DNA from: Parasponia andersonii
Taxonomy: Eukaryota; Streptophyta; Magnoliopsida; Rosales; Cannabaceae
Length of the DNA stretch: 64,000 nucleotides
Direction: 5' to 3'
Assembly (NCBI GenBank): GCA_002914805.1
Contig: JXTB01000560.1
Span: 124,001 to 188,000, forward strand
Shown: piece by piece, positions 39,286-54,104 of the stretch
How positions within the stretch are numbered: the stretch's first letter is position 1
Layout: each line of letters begins with the position of its first letter
The notes under the pieces: generated by a model
What the model saw: the letters and a program-made list of their open reading frames with translations, nothing else
Databases searched by the model: none
Told to the model about the DNA's origin: nothing
Translations under genes and position numbers: made by a program

Positions 39286-41473
39286 TGTCACGACCCAAAA
39301 CTCAGGCCAATGGCAGAAGGAGAATTTCACAAAGGTGAGAAATTTCTTGATTTATTTAAAAAGTGTCAAAAATTCTAGTTTTTATAAAAACAGTCCATTT
39401 AAATAAAATAATCGGAATTCCATCTCGTGAACTACTCCCACAGTTTGTATACACCATTAAACATAGATCGAATAATTATTTAAAAACACGAAATCAAATA
39501 TAGTTCCAAGCAATATCATCATTTACAACGGAACTCAAATCCCAGAATGACGTACATAGGTTCACAGATGAAATAGAAAGCAGTAAATCTTGGTTCAATG
39601 CTACTACAAAACTCAAACAATTCAAACACCAAGACGACAAACTTCTAGCATTACCAAGAGACGAACTGCAATAAAGATGACCTCTTACTCCTCTTGATCA
39701 CCAAGATCATACTGGACACCACCTGAGGAAGAAGGTAGAGGGGGTGAGCATAAAATGCCCAGTAGAAAAAATAATTACACGGTCGAATTTAGTGATGGAG
39801 AATTCCTACATGATTAGTTTAGTCCAAAACATACATATATATATAATCCAAACCGGAAATCCATATATATATATATAAAAGCAGTGTAATCAAAACCATT
39901 CAATTTATATGCACATGACACAAATCAACGCATACCCGTGAGCTCTCATCCTCTCATCTGTGGAAACCCAGGATGATGACACTAAGTATGCATAACAGCC
40001 TGCCTGACACCTAAGGCCATACCCGAAGGGGACACCTGTGTGTTGCCTACTAAATCTAGAAGGGCAATCGAATTGCCTACACCCGCCAAATGGGGAGGAG
40101 ATCAGAAGTAACAAAACCCCGCGCGAGTTTACGGACTTTCACTGACGGTGGGGCATGCAACGCCACACTGTAACCCACGATGCTAACACGGTGCTCATGT
40201 ATGATCCTAGGACAAATGCAATATAGAACTGAAGTGTGAAAATAATCGTGCTCTAGTTTTTCAGTAAAATCAGCGTATAAGGTTTTTATAGAAAAATGGG
40301 TAGCATAACGGCCCTATTTTTAATATACCCAAAATAACTTGTATTCAGAAAATTCCCAGAGCAATACAGTATATATCTTATACAACCAATTCTCATCACA
40401 GATATTCGAGAAACCAAAAATTACATTTGTTCTCATATGTTGCAAAAAATAAGTTTTATTCGAAAACGATATAAAACACAGGTAATTGAATCCCTACCTC
40501 GCTCGAATAGCAATATCACGCTATTGAATCCTCAAGGTGTCATTGACGATTGCCCGGAGGGTCGGGAACCAATTCTATGCCCTCGATCGTCCTCTTACAA
40601 AAAACCAACTTCTCACTGGAGCTTCAATTCCACAAACGGACCTCTTCGCTGAATTCCTACAACCCAAAATAGCTAGGTTAAATATATAATTTGTCCAATT
40701 CGGGTTCGGGCCCACACTAGGCCGGTGGCACGTAAAACGAGGAAAATTTCGACCGTCCGATCACCAAACATAGGCAATATATATATATATATATATCAAA
40801 CTTCTCCATTTTCCGAGTACATTCCAAAAATGACAACAAAAATACAATCCAACGGCCGGATCAAAAAGTTAAACTTAAACTTGAAATACCCAAAAATGGC
40901 AACTTTCAATTCGGGAAAAATGGGGTTGAGATATATATACCTTGATGATCCTTACGACGAGACGAATCTAATCGGACCAGTTGGGGGTCGAATGGTGACC
41001 AGAATCGTCGCTGGTGCTCAAAAATCCAAAACAGCTCCAATGGCTTCGATGGAGGTTTTCCGGCAAACCAGACGTCAGTGGCGGCTGGCGAGAGGCAGCA
41101 GAGCTGCCGCGCGGCACAGGGAACCTTCACTAGTCAGTGTCGGGGACGGACGACGGCCAAAGCAGTGCGGCTGCTCCTCCGATGGTGCGCGGCAGAGAAA
41201 TGCAAAGAGAGAGAGAGAGATCGGGGGAGAAGAGAGAGAAGAGAGAGAGAGAAAAGAAAAGGACAGGGCATGTGACCCTGTCTTATAGGGCTGTGCAATT
41301 TTTCAAAAATTACACATAAGTCCCCAAATTTCAAATCTCTATTAAATCTAATCCCCCAAAAATTATAATTTAGTCCTTCTATACAAAATTTTTGTAATTT
41401 AATCCCCACAATATTATATCCAGAACATTAGTAAATCGTCCAAATTACCCTCCAAAAAATCCGGGTTTTTACA
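39286..41473 (-). repeat. 3' LTR of the Gypsy element (left side)
   Basis: 2188 bp, complete. It contains an (AT)n run at about 40,778-40,798 and a purine-rich GA/GAGAGA stretch at 41,205-41,260. Compared by eye with the other LTR over the first ~265 bp, about one position in ten differs and nearly all differences are transitions. Open frames here (for example around 40,725-41,288) look like chance. Confidence 0.88.
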
Positions 41474-41479
41474 TTCTCC

Positions 41480-43665
41480 CCTCTTTAAAGGAATTTCGTC
41501 CCGAAATTCAAAGTACAAGTCAAAGTTTACATCACAGTACAACTTCTAACTGAAAGTCAAACAAATGAGGGTACTTCTCGTACATCTCTGTCTCGAGTTC
41601 CTAGGTAGCCTCGTCTTCCTTGTGGTATTCCCAAAGCACCTTAACAAGTGGAATCTCTCTGTTGCGAAGCACCTTCAACTCTCTAGCCAACAAGCGAACA
41701 GGCTGCTATTCATAGGACACATCTTCTTAGATCGATACATGCACGTACTGAACAACATGAGGTAGGTCCGGCTTGTACTTATTCAACATTGATACGTGAA
41801 AAACATTATGCACGTGACCCAACTGTACAGGTAGATTCAAGCGATACACCACTGGTCCAATTCTGTCAGTGATCTTAAAGGGACTAATGTACCTTGGAGC
41901 AAGCTTACCCTTTACCCCAAATCTTGTCACACCTCGCCTTGGAGTCACTTTCAAGAATACGGAATCACCGGTATCGAACTCTTCCTCACGCCTCTTCGGG
42001 TCAGCATAAATCTTCTGACGACTCTGAATCTCTTTGAGTATCTCTTGGATACTCTTGATCTTCTCAGTAGTCTCTTCAAGCAATTTAGATCCAAAAGTAA
42101 CACGCTCTTCGGTTTCTGCCCAACAAAAAGGCAATCTACACGGCCTTCTATACAACACTTCATATGGAGCCATACCCACACCGGTCTGGTAACTGTTATT
42201 ATAAGCAAATTCCACCAAAGGAAGATGATCATCCTAGTTCCTACCAAAGTCCAGTATACAACAACGTAGCATGTCCTCAAGAATCTGAATGGTCCTTTCA
42301 GACTGACCATCTGACTTAGGATGGTGAGCTGAACTGATATCCAACTGCGTACCCAACATTTTCTGCAAGGCTCTCCAAAACTTAGAAGTAAACCTTGGAT
42401 CTCTGTCAGGTACTATGCTTAAAAGCACACTATGCAAGTGTATAATGTTCTCCACATACAGTCTACTGAGCTTAGTAAGAGAGTAGTCCATTCGGATCGG
42501 TATAAAGTGAGCACTCTTCGTCAACCGATCGACTACCACCCAAACTGCGTCATTCTTCCTCAAGGTCTATAGCAAACTGGTCACAAGGTCCATTGTGATC
42601 TTGTTTCACTTCCATTCCGGAATTGGCAACGGCTGAAATAACCCAGCTGGCCTCTGGTGTTCAGCCATGACTCGCTAACAAGTCAAACACTTAGTCACAA
42701 AGGTAGCTACATCCTTCTTCATCCCTTTCCACCAATACTGCCACTTCAAGTCCCGATACATCTTGGTACTACTCGGATGTACTACGAACCTTGATTTGTG
42801 AGCCTCTATTAGAATGATTTCTCGAAGATAAGGGTCATCAGCTACAGCCAACTTCCCACTGAAAAGCAAAAACCCTTCTCTATTAGTACTCCAACCATCT
42901 AACTGCTCACCATTTTGAAGTCGGTCCAGATTGTCCTCAACACCCTATCTTGCCATTGACTCCGCTGGATAGTCTTGAGAAGAGATGGTGAAATCACAAT
43001 GTTGCTCAGGCAAGCAACTCCTTTATTCTCGAAGTACTGCAAGTTGTAATCACTAATCGTAACTGAGTTCCTCCAATCTTCAAACACTAGTGCAACTAGT
43101 GCACCATGAGGCTTCTTACTCAATGCACCAGCTACAATATTGGCCTTACCCAGATGATATTGTAGGTCGAAGTCATAATCCTCCATATACTCAACCCATC
43201 TTCGCTGTCTCAAGTTCAAATCCTTCTGAGTAAAGAGATACTTCAAACTCTTATGATCGAAGAATATGTCGAACTTCACACCATACAAGTATCATTGCCA
43301 AATCTTCAAGGCAAAGATCACTACTGCAAGCTCTAGATCATGGGTGGGATATTCCTCTCATGTGGCTTCAACTGACAAGAAGCATAAGCCATAATTCGAC
43401 CATTCTGCATCAAGACACATACCAAACTCGTCTTCGAAGCATCGGTATACACCACATAAGGCTCGTTACTGTCAGGAACAGTAAGAACAGGTGCGGTGGT
43501 TAAACTCTGCTTCAACCTGACAAAAGCTTCTTCACTTTCATGATTCCAAACAAACTTAACATCCTTCCTAGTCAACTTCGTCAAAAGCAAAGCAATTCTC
43601 GAGAAATCTTGCACAAAACGACGGTAGTAGCCTATCAATCTAAGGAAACTACGTACCTCTGTCAC
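41480..43665 (-). pseudogene. Gypsy pol: RNase H, integrase and chromodomain-like tail
   Basis: On the minus strand: RNase H 'PYVVYTDASKTSLVCVLMQNG' (43,440) and '[22 protein letters not shown]' region (43,250), with AGALSKK where active elements have ADALSRK; integrase zinc part 'HPSSTKMYRDLKWQYWW' with 'KCLTC' (42,675-42,790); core 'VWVVVDRLTKSAHFIP' and 'SSAHHPKSDGQSERT' (42,260-42,545); 'FAYNNSYQTGVGMAPYE' (42,160); GPF-type C-terminal domain 'KGKLAPRYISPFKI' (about 41,880); then 'RNREIPLVKVLW' (about 41,650), a chromodomain-like end. At least three stops lie in the last 80 codons alone. Confidence 0.87.
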
Positions 43666-43680
43666 ATTTCTCGGTCTTTC

Positions 43681-44235
43681 CTATTCCAGAATAGCTTTGA
43701 TCTTAGCAGGATCGACTGAAATACCTCTGTGAAAAATCACATGGCTCAAGAACTTTATTTCTGACATCCAAAATTCACACTTCGATTTCTTGGCATACAA
43801 CCAATGATCTCTCAAGGTCTTAAGTACTATCCCCAGATGTTCAGCATGCTCTTCTCGAGTCTTGGAATACACCAGGATGTCATCGATGAACACAACCACA
43901 AAACGATCCAAAAACGGCCTGACAATCCGATTCATGAGATCTATAAATGCTGCAGGAGCATTCATCAAACCAAATGGTATCACCAGAAACTCAAAATGAC
44001 TATATCGAGTTCTAAATGTTGTCTTAGGTATATCATCCTTTCTTATCTTCAACTGATGATAACCGGATCTCAAATCGATCTTAGAGAAGAACCTTGAACC
44101 ACCGAGTTAATCAAACAACTCATCTATCCTTGGCAAAGAATACTTGTTCTTTACTGTTAACTAGTTCAACTTCCTGTAATCCACACAAAGTCTCAACGAA
44201 CGATCAGCTTTCTTCGCAAACAAAATAGGAGCACC
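43681..44235 (-). pseudogene. Gypsy reverse transcriptase
   Basis: Minus-strand product has '[21 protein letters not shown]', '[15 protein letters not shown]' and the catalytic '[13 protein letters not shown]', the standard Ty3/Gypsy RT motifs, then '[23 protein letters not shown]'. The start of the domain continues past 44,073 in other frames with stops. The catalytic Asp pair is intact although the gene is broken. Confidence 0.9.
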
Positions 44236-46221
44236 CTAAGGAGAAGTGTTATTGCGAATAAAGCCCTTGGAAAGCAGATCGTCCAACTGTTCTCTTAATT
44301 CTTCTATCTCAGTAGGTGCCATGCGATAGGCTGGAACAGAAACTGGCTGAGCTCCAGCAACTATTTCAATACAGAACTCGATCTCCCTATCTGGTGGTAA
44401 CCCCGGTAAGTCTTCAGGAAACACCTCCAAATACTCACACACCATCAGAATCCATAGGTCTTGATCGTCTGTCCTCACCTTGCCATCCATGGAAAATAAG
44501 TTCCCATAATACTCGAGTTTCTTCCTTCCACCTATGCACGCTTTTAGAACAGGACTAGGCTTCAACGGACTCATCCCAGCCAGATAGATAATAGGTTGCC
44601 CATCACCAGGAAAAAAAGTCACCTGCCTCGTATGACAGTCTACAATGGATCGATACTTTGACAACCAATCTATACTGAGTATCACGTCATACTGTCCTAT
44701 CGGTAACACAATTAAATCAGCAAGAAGCTTCCTATCACCAATCATAACCCAACAAGGCTTACACACATCAGACACATCGACTACTCCTCCCAAAGGTGTA
44801 CTCAACGTCAATACATAATCTAAATCAGAAAATTCCAACCCCAACAGTTGAGCAAAAAATAAGGATATGAATGAATGGGATGCACCAGTATCAAACAAAA
44901 CATATGCCCAAGAGTGTGAAATATGGATCATACCGTCAACAACACCTCGACTAGTGCGATCCTGAGTGTCGTCTACCCCAGTAAAAGTATAGGCTTGGCC
45001 AGTCACCTTCCCTTTCCCCTTGTTGCCTCTCCCCTGACCAGGATGGCTACTGTTAGATCCTGGACCACTACTGCCATATCCACGCCCACCCTGACTCCCT
45101 GAGGCCTGAGGAGTCTGAAAATTCTGAGTAAAACCCTGAGGGCGGTACTGATGCTGATAAGGTTGAGGGGAAGTAAAAGTCTGCGAAGCACCCTGCGACT
45201 GTTGCGGCCTTACTTGAGTGTTCTGACAAGAAACAGAACTGGACTGACTCCTCTGTAGTCCTCCCTAAGAAAGAGGAGATTTCTACAGACAGTTGGGACA
45301 CTCTTTCTTCCGATGACCCTGCTGGCCATAAACAAAACATCCTCCATACGGACTGCCTCTACCACCCCTTGAAGAACCACTGCTATTTGAGCTCTCACTA
45401 TTTGGAGTACCATAGACTGAACACTGCCCCTGGTTCCTTCTGGTGGCTTTCATGTCATTACCTCTCCGCTGGTTCCTCTTGGAATCCAATCCTTCTTCGA
45501 TGGCCTCTGCCCGCTGGGCAGCCACTACAATCTAAGGAAAAGTACGGAAAGTCTGAGTACTAATCCTGTTGAAAATATTCCGATTCAGACGACTCCTGAA
45601 CTTGGCAACTAGGTACTTCTTACTCGTCCCAGTTCCAAGAAAAACACTTGTCAACTCAGTGAACTCTGTCAGGTACTCATTCACCGTTCTGTTACCTTGA
45701 ATCAACGTCTCAAACCGATTCACAACTTCATCTTGTTGATTCTCATTGGCATACTGGGCCGAGAAAATCTACTTAAAGTCTTCCCAAGTCAAACCCACCA
45801 CATCTTACATCCGTTCCACTGTCTCCCACCAACGAATGTCACTCCCCATCAAACGAGTAATGACAAACACAGCCCAAAACTCAACCGGAGTACCAAGGGC
45901 CCGAAAGTGCCTCTCTATCTCACGCAACCAAGCAATTACCGTGAGAGCTTCTGTTCTACCATCAAACTACCCTGGCTAGAGTGGCATGAACTGTTGGAGA
46001 TGATCAGCCTGATCCAACTGATGTTCCCTCGGAGCTGGAGGTTGATAATTTGGATTGCTCATCTGGACGAATGCCTGCTGCATTACTTCAATCAGATGAG
46101 TAAAATCCAGAAGAGGAGGTTCAGCACCCAGCTGGTGCCTCGGAACTCTTCTAGGAGGCATCCTTACTAGTCTGAAATAACATGCCAAACTATTTGTGAG
46201 ATAATGATGCATGCTTGTCAT
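44236..46221 (-). pseudogene. Gypsy gag and protease
   Basis: Gag starts near 46,160 with 'MPPRRVPRHQLGAE' and continues through 'FETLIQGNRTVNEYLTEFTEL' (45,720-45,660) to a zinc knuckle at about 45,310: 'CFVYGQQGHRKKECP', where the second Cys is replaced by Tyr. The protease follows: 'YVLFDTGASHSFIS' with the catalytic DTG-type triad (about 44,900), then 'VILSIDWLSKYRSIVDC' and the start of RT ('AYRMAPTEIEELREQL'). Gag is split by several stops, whereas the protease part (44,236-45,006) is open. Confidence 0.85.
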
Positions 46222-46295
46222 AAAAACAACTTCAATCTAATTTAATGGTGATACGTCCGAGCTGTTAAACTCAAAGCTCTGATATCAAAAATTTC

Positions 46296-47896
46296 TGTCA
46301 CGACCCGAAACCCAGGCCAGTAGCAGAAAGGGAATTTCACAAAAGTGGGAAATTCCTTGATTTATTTGAAAAGTGTCAAAAGTTCTAGTTTTTATAAAAA
46401 CAGTCCATTGAAATAAAATAATCGGAATTCCTTCTTGTGAACCACTCCCATAGTTCATATACACCATTAAACATAGATCAAATAATTATTTAAAAACGCG
46501 AAATCAAATATAGTTCCAAGCAATATCATCGTCCACAATGGAACTCAAATCCCAGAATGGTATACATAGGTTCACAGACAAAATAGAAAGCAGTAAATCT
46601 TGGTTCAATGCTACTACAAAGCCCAAATAATCCAAACAATAAGACGACAAACTTCTAGCATTACCAAGAGACGAACTGCAATAAAGATGACCTCTTACTC
46701 CTCTTGATCACTGAGATCGTACTGGACACCACCTGAGGAAGAAGATAAATGGGGTGAGTATAAAATACCCAGTAGGAAAAATAATTACTCGGTCAAAAAT
46801 ATTTTAGTAATGGAGAATTCCTGCATGGTTAGTTTAGACCAAACAAACATATATATATATATATATAATCCAAACCGGAAATCCATATATATATAAAAAC
46901 AGTGTAATCAAAACCATTTAATTCATATGCACATGACACAAATCAACCTATACCCATAAGCTCTCATCCTCTCATCTGTGGAAACCCAGGATGATGATAC
47001 TAATTATGCCTAACAGCCTACCTGATACCTAAGCCTATACCTGAAGAAGACACCCGTGTGTCGCCTACCAAATCTGGAGGGGCAACCAAATTGCCTATGC
47101 CTGCCAAATGGGGAGGTGATCAGAAGTAACAAAACCCCGCGCGAGTTTACGGACTTTCATTGACGATGGGGCACGCAGTGCCACATTGTAACCCACNNNN
47201 NNNNNNNNNNNNNNNNNNNNNNNNNNNNNNNNNNNNNNNNNNNNNNNNNNNNNNNNNNNNNNNNNNNNNNNNNNNNNNNNNNNNNNNNNNNNNNNNNNNN
47301 NNNNNNNNNNNNNNNNNNNNNNNNNNNNNNNNNNNNNNNNNNNNNNNNNNNNNNNNNNNNNNNNNNNNNNNNNNNNNNNNNNNNNNNNNNNNNNNNNNNN
47401 NNNNNNNNNNNNNNNNNNNNNNNNNNNNNNNNNNNNNNNNNNNNNNNNNNNNNNNNNNNNNNNNNNNNNNNNNNNNNNNNNNNNNNNNNNNNNNNNNNNN
47501 NNNNNNNNNNNNNNNNNNNNNNNNNNNNNNNNNNNNNNNNNNNNNNNNNNNNNNNNNNNNNNNNNNNNNNNNNNNNNNNNNNNNNNNNNNNNNNNNNNNN
47601 NNNNNNNNNNNNNNNNNNNNNNNNNNNNNNNNNNNNNNNNNNNNNNNNNNNNNNNNNNNNNNNNNNNNNNNNNNNNNNNNNNNNNNNNNNNNNNNNNNNN
47701 NCTGTCTTATAGGGCTGTGCAATTTTTTAAAAATTGCACATAAGTCCCCAAATTTTAAATCTCTATTAATTTAGTCTCCCCAAAATTACAATTTAGTCAT
47801 TCTGCACAAAAGTTTTGCAATTTAATCCCTACAATATTATATCTGAAAAATTGATAAATTGTCCAAATTACTCTCCCAAAAATCTGGGTTTTTACA
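46296..47896 (-). repeat. 5' LTR of the Gypsy element (right side), with assembly gap
   Basis: It matches the left LTR at both ends; the middle is replaced by a run of 505 N. With the missing left-LTR segment restored in length it would be about 2.2 kb, like its partner. Confidence 0.88.
47197..47701. other. Assembly gap (505 N)
   Basis: Undetermined bases. By alignment with the left LTR, the flanking bases correspond to 40,178 and 41,278, so about 1.1 kb should lie here. Any reading frame across the gap is an artefact. Confidence 0.97.
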
Positions 47897-47901
47897 CTGT
47901 A

Positions 47902-49209
47902 TATGAGAAATATTTCCTATATTTGTTTATTTATATTTTTGCTTGCTTTTAGTTCCATTTTATGATAATCTTATTAAATACAATATCTTTGATTTTGTCG
48001 CATTTTTAAAAAATCCAAATTTTCTTTAAATATTTAAATTGGACTCAGGACTATGGTCGACCATTTATACACTTATATGTTAATGGAATTTTTTTTTTAC
48101 TGAAAAATAAATCAAGACTTTGGTGACTTACCTATCAAATGACCGAAAGTTTTTTCTGAAGTTAAGTTTCAAAAAATTTTCTTTATTATATTTCTTTTTT
48201 GAAAAATAAATAATTCTACATTTTTAAGATTATAATTTACAAAGAATGTTTTGACTTATTTATATAAATTAGTTATTAATGCTTACAAAATATTCTGCTA
48301 AATATCCATATGCCATGACTCAACTAGGCACGGCTAGCAGTGTAATTGATTTCTTTTAAATGTAAATCTCATCTTTATTCCTTTAAGATAATGCTGTATA
48401 CTAAAATTTGTACTAAATTTTTAATTTCAACGTTTAATATCAACACATGTAATATATACGAGTTGAGAATATTCAATTAATGAATATGATTAATTTATTT
48501 ATAGTAAATTTTAATGTACTAATTAAATAATATCAACTTAAATATCATATGTATTGGTATTAATAATTTGGCACGCTTAATATATTATGGTATTCCAAAA
48601 TAATAATAGAATAGGTGAACCAATTTTTTTGCCATTACATGGTGAATTAAGTGACAGATATACTTAAATATTAATGTTACAAGCAGATAGTTTCTGAAAA
48701 AAAAAAAAGAAATTTATATTAATGTTATAATATAATAACTTGAAATCGGAAAAAGAACTGAAAATAGCATTACAAGAAAATTATGGATTTTCAACTTCAA
48801 AATAGAGTATCGAATTTTTTTCTAATATATAGCTTTTGTTATTAATGTTTTGACTACATATATTTAAAAAAGGAAAAAAAAAGAAAACAGAAGATCAGGA
48901 TATTAACCTAAAAAGAAACAGCTAGAAAGAGTATTTATTTTGAAAATTACATAACTATTAATGGTTTTTCTTTTATTTATTTTTTTTTCCAAGACGTCTA
49001 TACTGCTTTTAATGATTGTTACGTGTTGCCAAATGAACTCTAAAAATTTGGGAAAAAAATTTGAAAAAAAAAAAAAAAACAACATATATTTTAAACAGGG
49101 AAGATTTACAGCTGGGCACTCCGATCAAACGCAAGGCGGGGCAAGCATGCCCTGACGATGCGGAGCCCACTCGTCGGAGCCCCGTGGTACCCATCTTTAC
49201 CCTTGACTT
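47902..49209. other. Intergenic, AT-rich; one GC-rich block
   Basis: No gene. 47,902-49,095 is AT-rich with A/T tracts. From about 49,108 to 49,195 the composition changes abruptly to GC-rich (GGGCACTCCGATC, CGGGGCAAGCATGCCC, CGGAGCCCACTCGTCGGAGC), containing short palindromes. It directly precedes the conserved QOR-B promoter block and has no match at the orphan promoter at 38,960. Confidence 0.55.
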
Positions 49210-49563
49210 CAATTATCGTCAAAATTTTACAACATAATCGATACGTGGCCGACCTTTTAAGATACAAGGGAAAAATATCCTTCTCCACAATTTCTATATC
49301 AAAACTTCTTTTTCTGTTTTTTTGTTCTTTGAAATTTCTATATGATCAACACTTCAAAAAGAAAAATAATGTGGAGACTAAATGGACAGGTGTCGATACC
49401 GTACAATCCATAATGACAACTGACAATTTTTCAGTGATCAAATTTCTAGAAAAAGTTTCAGTTTTTACCACCTCCCAAATCAATTCTATGGATTAAACCC
49501 CCAACGTGTCTTGTCTACCTACTACACATACATCAAAGAAGGAAACTTAACTATATATAAATA
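49210..49563 (+). promoter_or_regulatory. QOR-B promoter with TATA box
   Basis: TATATATAAATA at 49552-49563 is about 80 bp before the ATG at 49,643. The block 49,210-49,385 is shared with the orphan sequence at 38,960-39,140, and so was duplicated with the array. It differs from the QOR-A promoter, which may mean different expression. Confidence 0.6.
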
Positions 49564-49633
49564 ACCAATAAAAGTTCTGTGCTGCCTAAAGGAGACACAT
49601 CCTTGTTAGTTTGTTTCTGAAGAGTGAGTTTGA

Positions 49634-52160
<2,527 letters not shown>

Positions 52161-52419
52161 GTACTTACTAGGATTTGAATCAAATGTTGGTGTTGTTACC
52201 TGCTCTATTATGTGCTAATACTACTTACGTTGTAATAATGGGGGATGTCGGTTGTTGTGATCAATAAATGATTTGTATGATGATTGATATATCAATGGTT
52301 TCCTTTTTCTATGCTTCATTTGTATTTTTGCTAATTAATTTAGGAGATTCTTGTTAGCATGTACATTACAACATCTTTTCTCTCTTTTACTTTTTTTTTT
52401 TCAATTAGACGTCAGTGAA

Positions 52420-52740
52420 TATAAACAAGACAATATTGTTGAAACGACAACATTTTGGAGAACGCTTAAATATGAAGGAGAAACAACAGTATTTCCTAAA
52501 AACGACAACATAGAACAAATGCGACAATATTATTATAAAAGGACAGTCGCGTTCAAAAAGACAACATTATGGAACGAAAATACTCCTTTTTGGATATGTT
52601 AGGAAAACGACGAAATAATAAACAACTACGATGAGTTTTAAATGGACTGAATTTTTTAAAAGGACAACATCGTATACAAACGGCAATTACTTAGAGAAAC
52701 GACGATATTCATAAAAATGAGATTTCTTTTTCGGGAGAAA
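52420..52740 (+). repeat. Cluster of AAACGACAACAT motifs downstream of QOR-B
   Basis: AAACGACAACAT or close variants occur near 52,442, 52,499, 52,521 (GCGACAATAT), 52,557, 52,604, 52,660, 52,679 (AACGGCAAT) and 52,697. Spacing is irregular, 15-60 bp. This is the complement of the words in the 7,426 cluster and matches those near 27,400 and 38,600. Confidence 0.75.
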
Positions 52741-52799
52741 GCATTAAAATGACACTTATTTTAAAAACGAGAATTTCCCACTAGTCCACTACACGTTGA

Positions 52800-54104
52800 C
52801 TATCTATTGATTTTGATTAAAAGTTGAAACTACATGTTAGACATTATTTTGCAGAATTCTGATGCTAGCAAATGCTGAATATAATTCTTGGATTTCTGTT
52901 TTTTTGCATGGCAGATACTTTCTTATCTTGTAAACTTGGCTTCTTCACCGGCAGCCGACTCGTGCCGCTTGGATTTTAGTATTTATTCATCAATATTTTA
53001 TTGGATAAAAGCGATAATGTCGTTTCATTATTTTAGTTTCAGCATTACTTTAGTTACTAGATATTAAATTTCAAATTACTAACATTTAAATCACAAGTGC
53101 TAAAGCGTCATTATTTTTGTGAGTAGTAGAACTCAAGATCAGCAGATTATTTTTTGCATCTACACAAACTCCAATAGAACTTTAACCAAAAAAACAAAAA
53201 AAAAAAAAAGAGAGAAAACCAAAACAGAACATGCAGTTATTGCAAACAAACTTAAACAACATGCAACTTTGGAGACTGAGATGGTTTTACATTCCAATTC
53301 TATCAATATATACTAAGTGGCTTCCGTGACATAAATTTTGACTGCAGATTGATCTCTTCGACTTGATGTTGGCATAATATATTTTTCAAAATTTTATGCT
53401 AGCAAACACGAATATAATTCTTGAATCGTTTGGCATGGCTGGTAATTTCTATCTTCTGATGTCTCTATCTCGACTTTCTGTTTATTTATTTCTTTTGCTT
53501 GAACCTACGTACACGGTGACTTTATTTTGCAGTCTTAATTTTGGAAAGCACTAAATATATTTCTTAGAATGTTGTTGTTTTGCATGACAGATACTTTCTC
53601 ATTTTTGGTTATGTCAGCGTATTCTTCTGCAGAAAATTATAATATTTACTTTTCTTCAATTTGTACCAAGTCAAGATAGACGGTAAATATTAATTTACTC
53701 ATAAAGAAAGGTTTTAATTATAGGTGGAAAAATTCACCATATATATGTCATGGACCTGGAGAAAATTTGCCTTGAGGAAATATTAACCTGCCAGTAGCCA
53801 CCTACTCTTTAGTTAATGTCCTAAATTCATCTTGTTCAAATATCCGATGAGTTCGCTTTCCCTTTTTCTAACATAAATTTGTAAAAAGAGTTCAGCTAGT
53901 GTGACTACTAAGTGGCTACTATGACATGAAATTTGGCTGCAGATTTGATGTTCCTATACGGCTCTTTTCCACTTCAAGTTGACTTTTTATTTATTTATTT
54001 CTTATGCTTGAAGCTAATTAATGTTGACTTGATTTGTTTTTACAATTTCAATGATAGGAAACAAAGGTATAAATGTCAGACAATTTCTTATCTTCAGATG
54101 TATG
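52800..54104 (+). pseudogene. Array of decayed CASP-like intron 2/exon 3 fragments
   Basis: Four copies of the junction GCAG|ATACTTTCTTATCTT, or decayed forms of it, occur at about 52,915, 53,430, 53,588 and 54,077, each preceded by intron-like text of the CASP-like gene (CATGAAATTTGGCTGCAG, ACATGCAACTTT, CTTGAACCTA). The first still shows the 'SYL-SASSPAA' type of reading, interrupted by a TAA. A block at about 53,745 (ATGGACCTGGAGAAAA) resembles the QOR-A promoter. The last copy is cut by the Tat element. None can encode a protein. Confidence 0.75.

Larger units (their letters stand above)
39286..47896 (-). mobile_element. Full-length Gypsy element, Tekay/Del-like, decayed
   Basis: LTRs at 39286-41473 and 46296-47896 (the second with an N gap) enclose a minus-strand gag-pol region. 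Perfect 5-bp target duplication CTGTA at 39281-39285 and 47897-47901. Read on the minus strand, the LTR starts TGTAAAAACCC and ends GGGTCGTGACA. The primer site next to the right LTR (TGATATCAGAGC) is an iMet-type match with one change; a purine run (AAAGAGGGGAGAA) abuts the left LTR. Domain order protease-RT-RNase H-integrase is Ty3/Gypsy, and a chromodomain-like tail suggests the Tekay/Del chromovirus lineage. Many stops and frameshifts make it inactive. Confidence 0.92.

Noticed and set aside
40725..41288. 187-codon plus-strand frame, Arg/Glu-rich at its end
   Set aside because: It lies inside the Gypsy LTR, overlaps an (AT)n run and a GAGAGA stretch, and shows no family resemblance; most likely a chance frame.
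47147..47774. Open reading frames on both strands spanning the N run
   Set aside because: They consist almost entirely of undetermined bases; only the few residues at the edges are real and they lie in LTR sequence.
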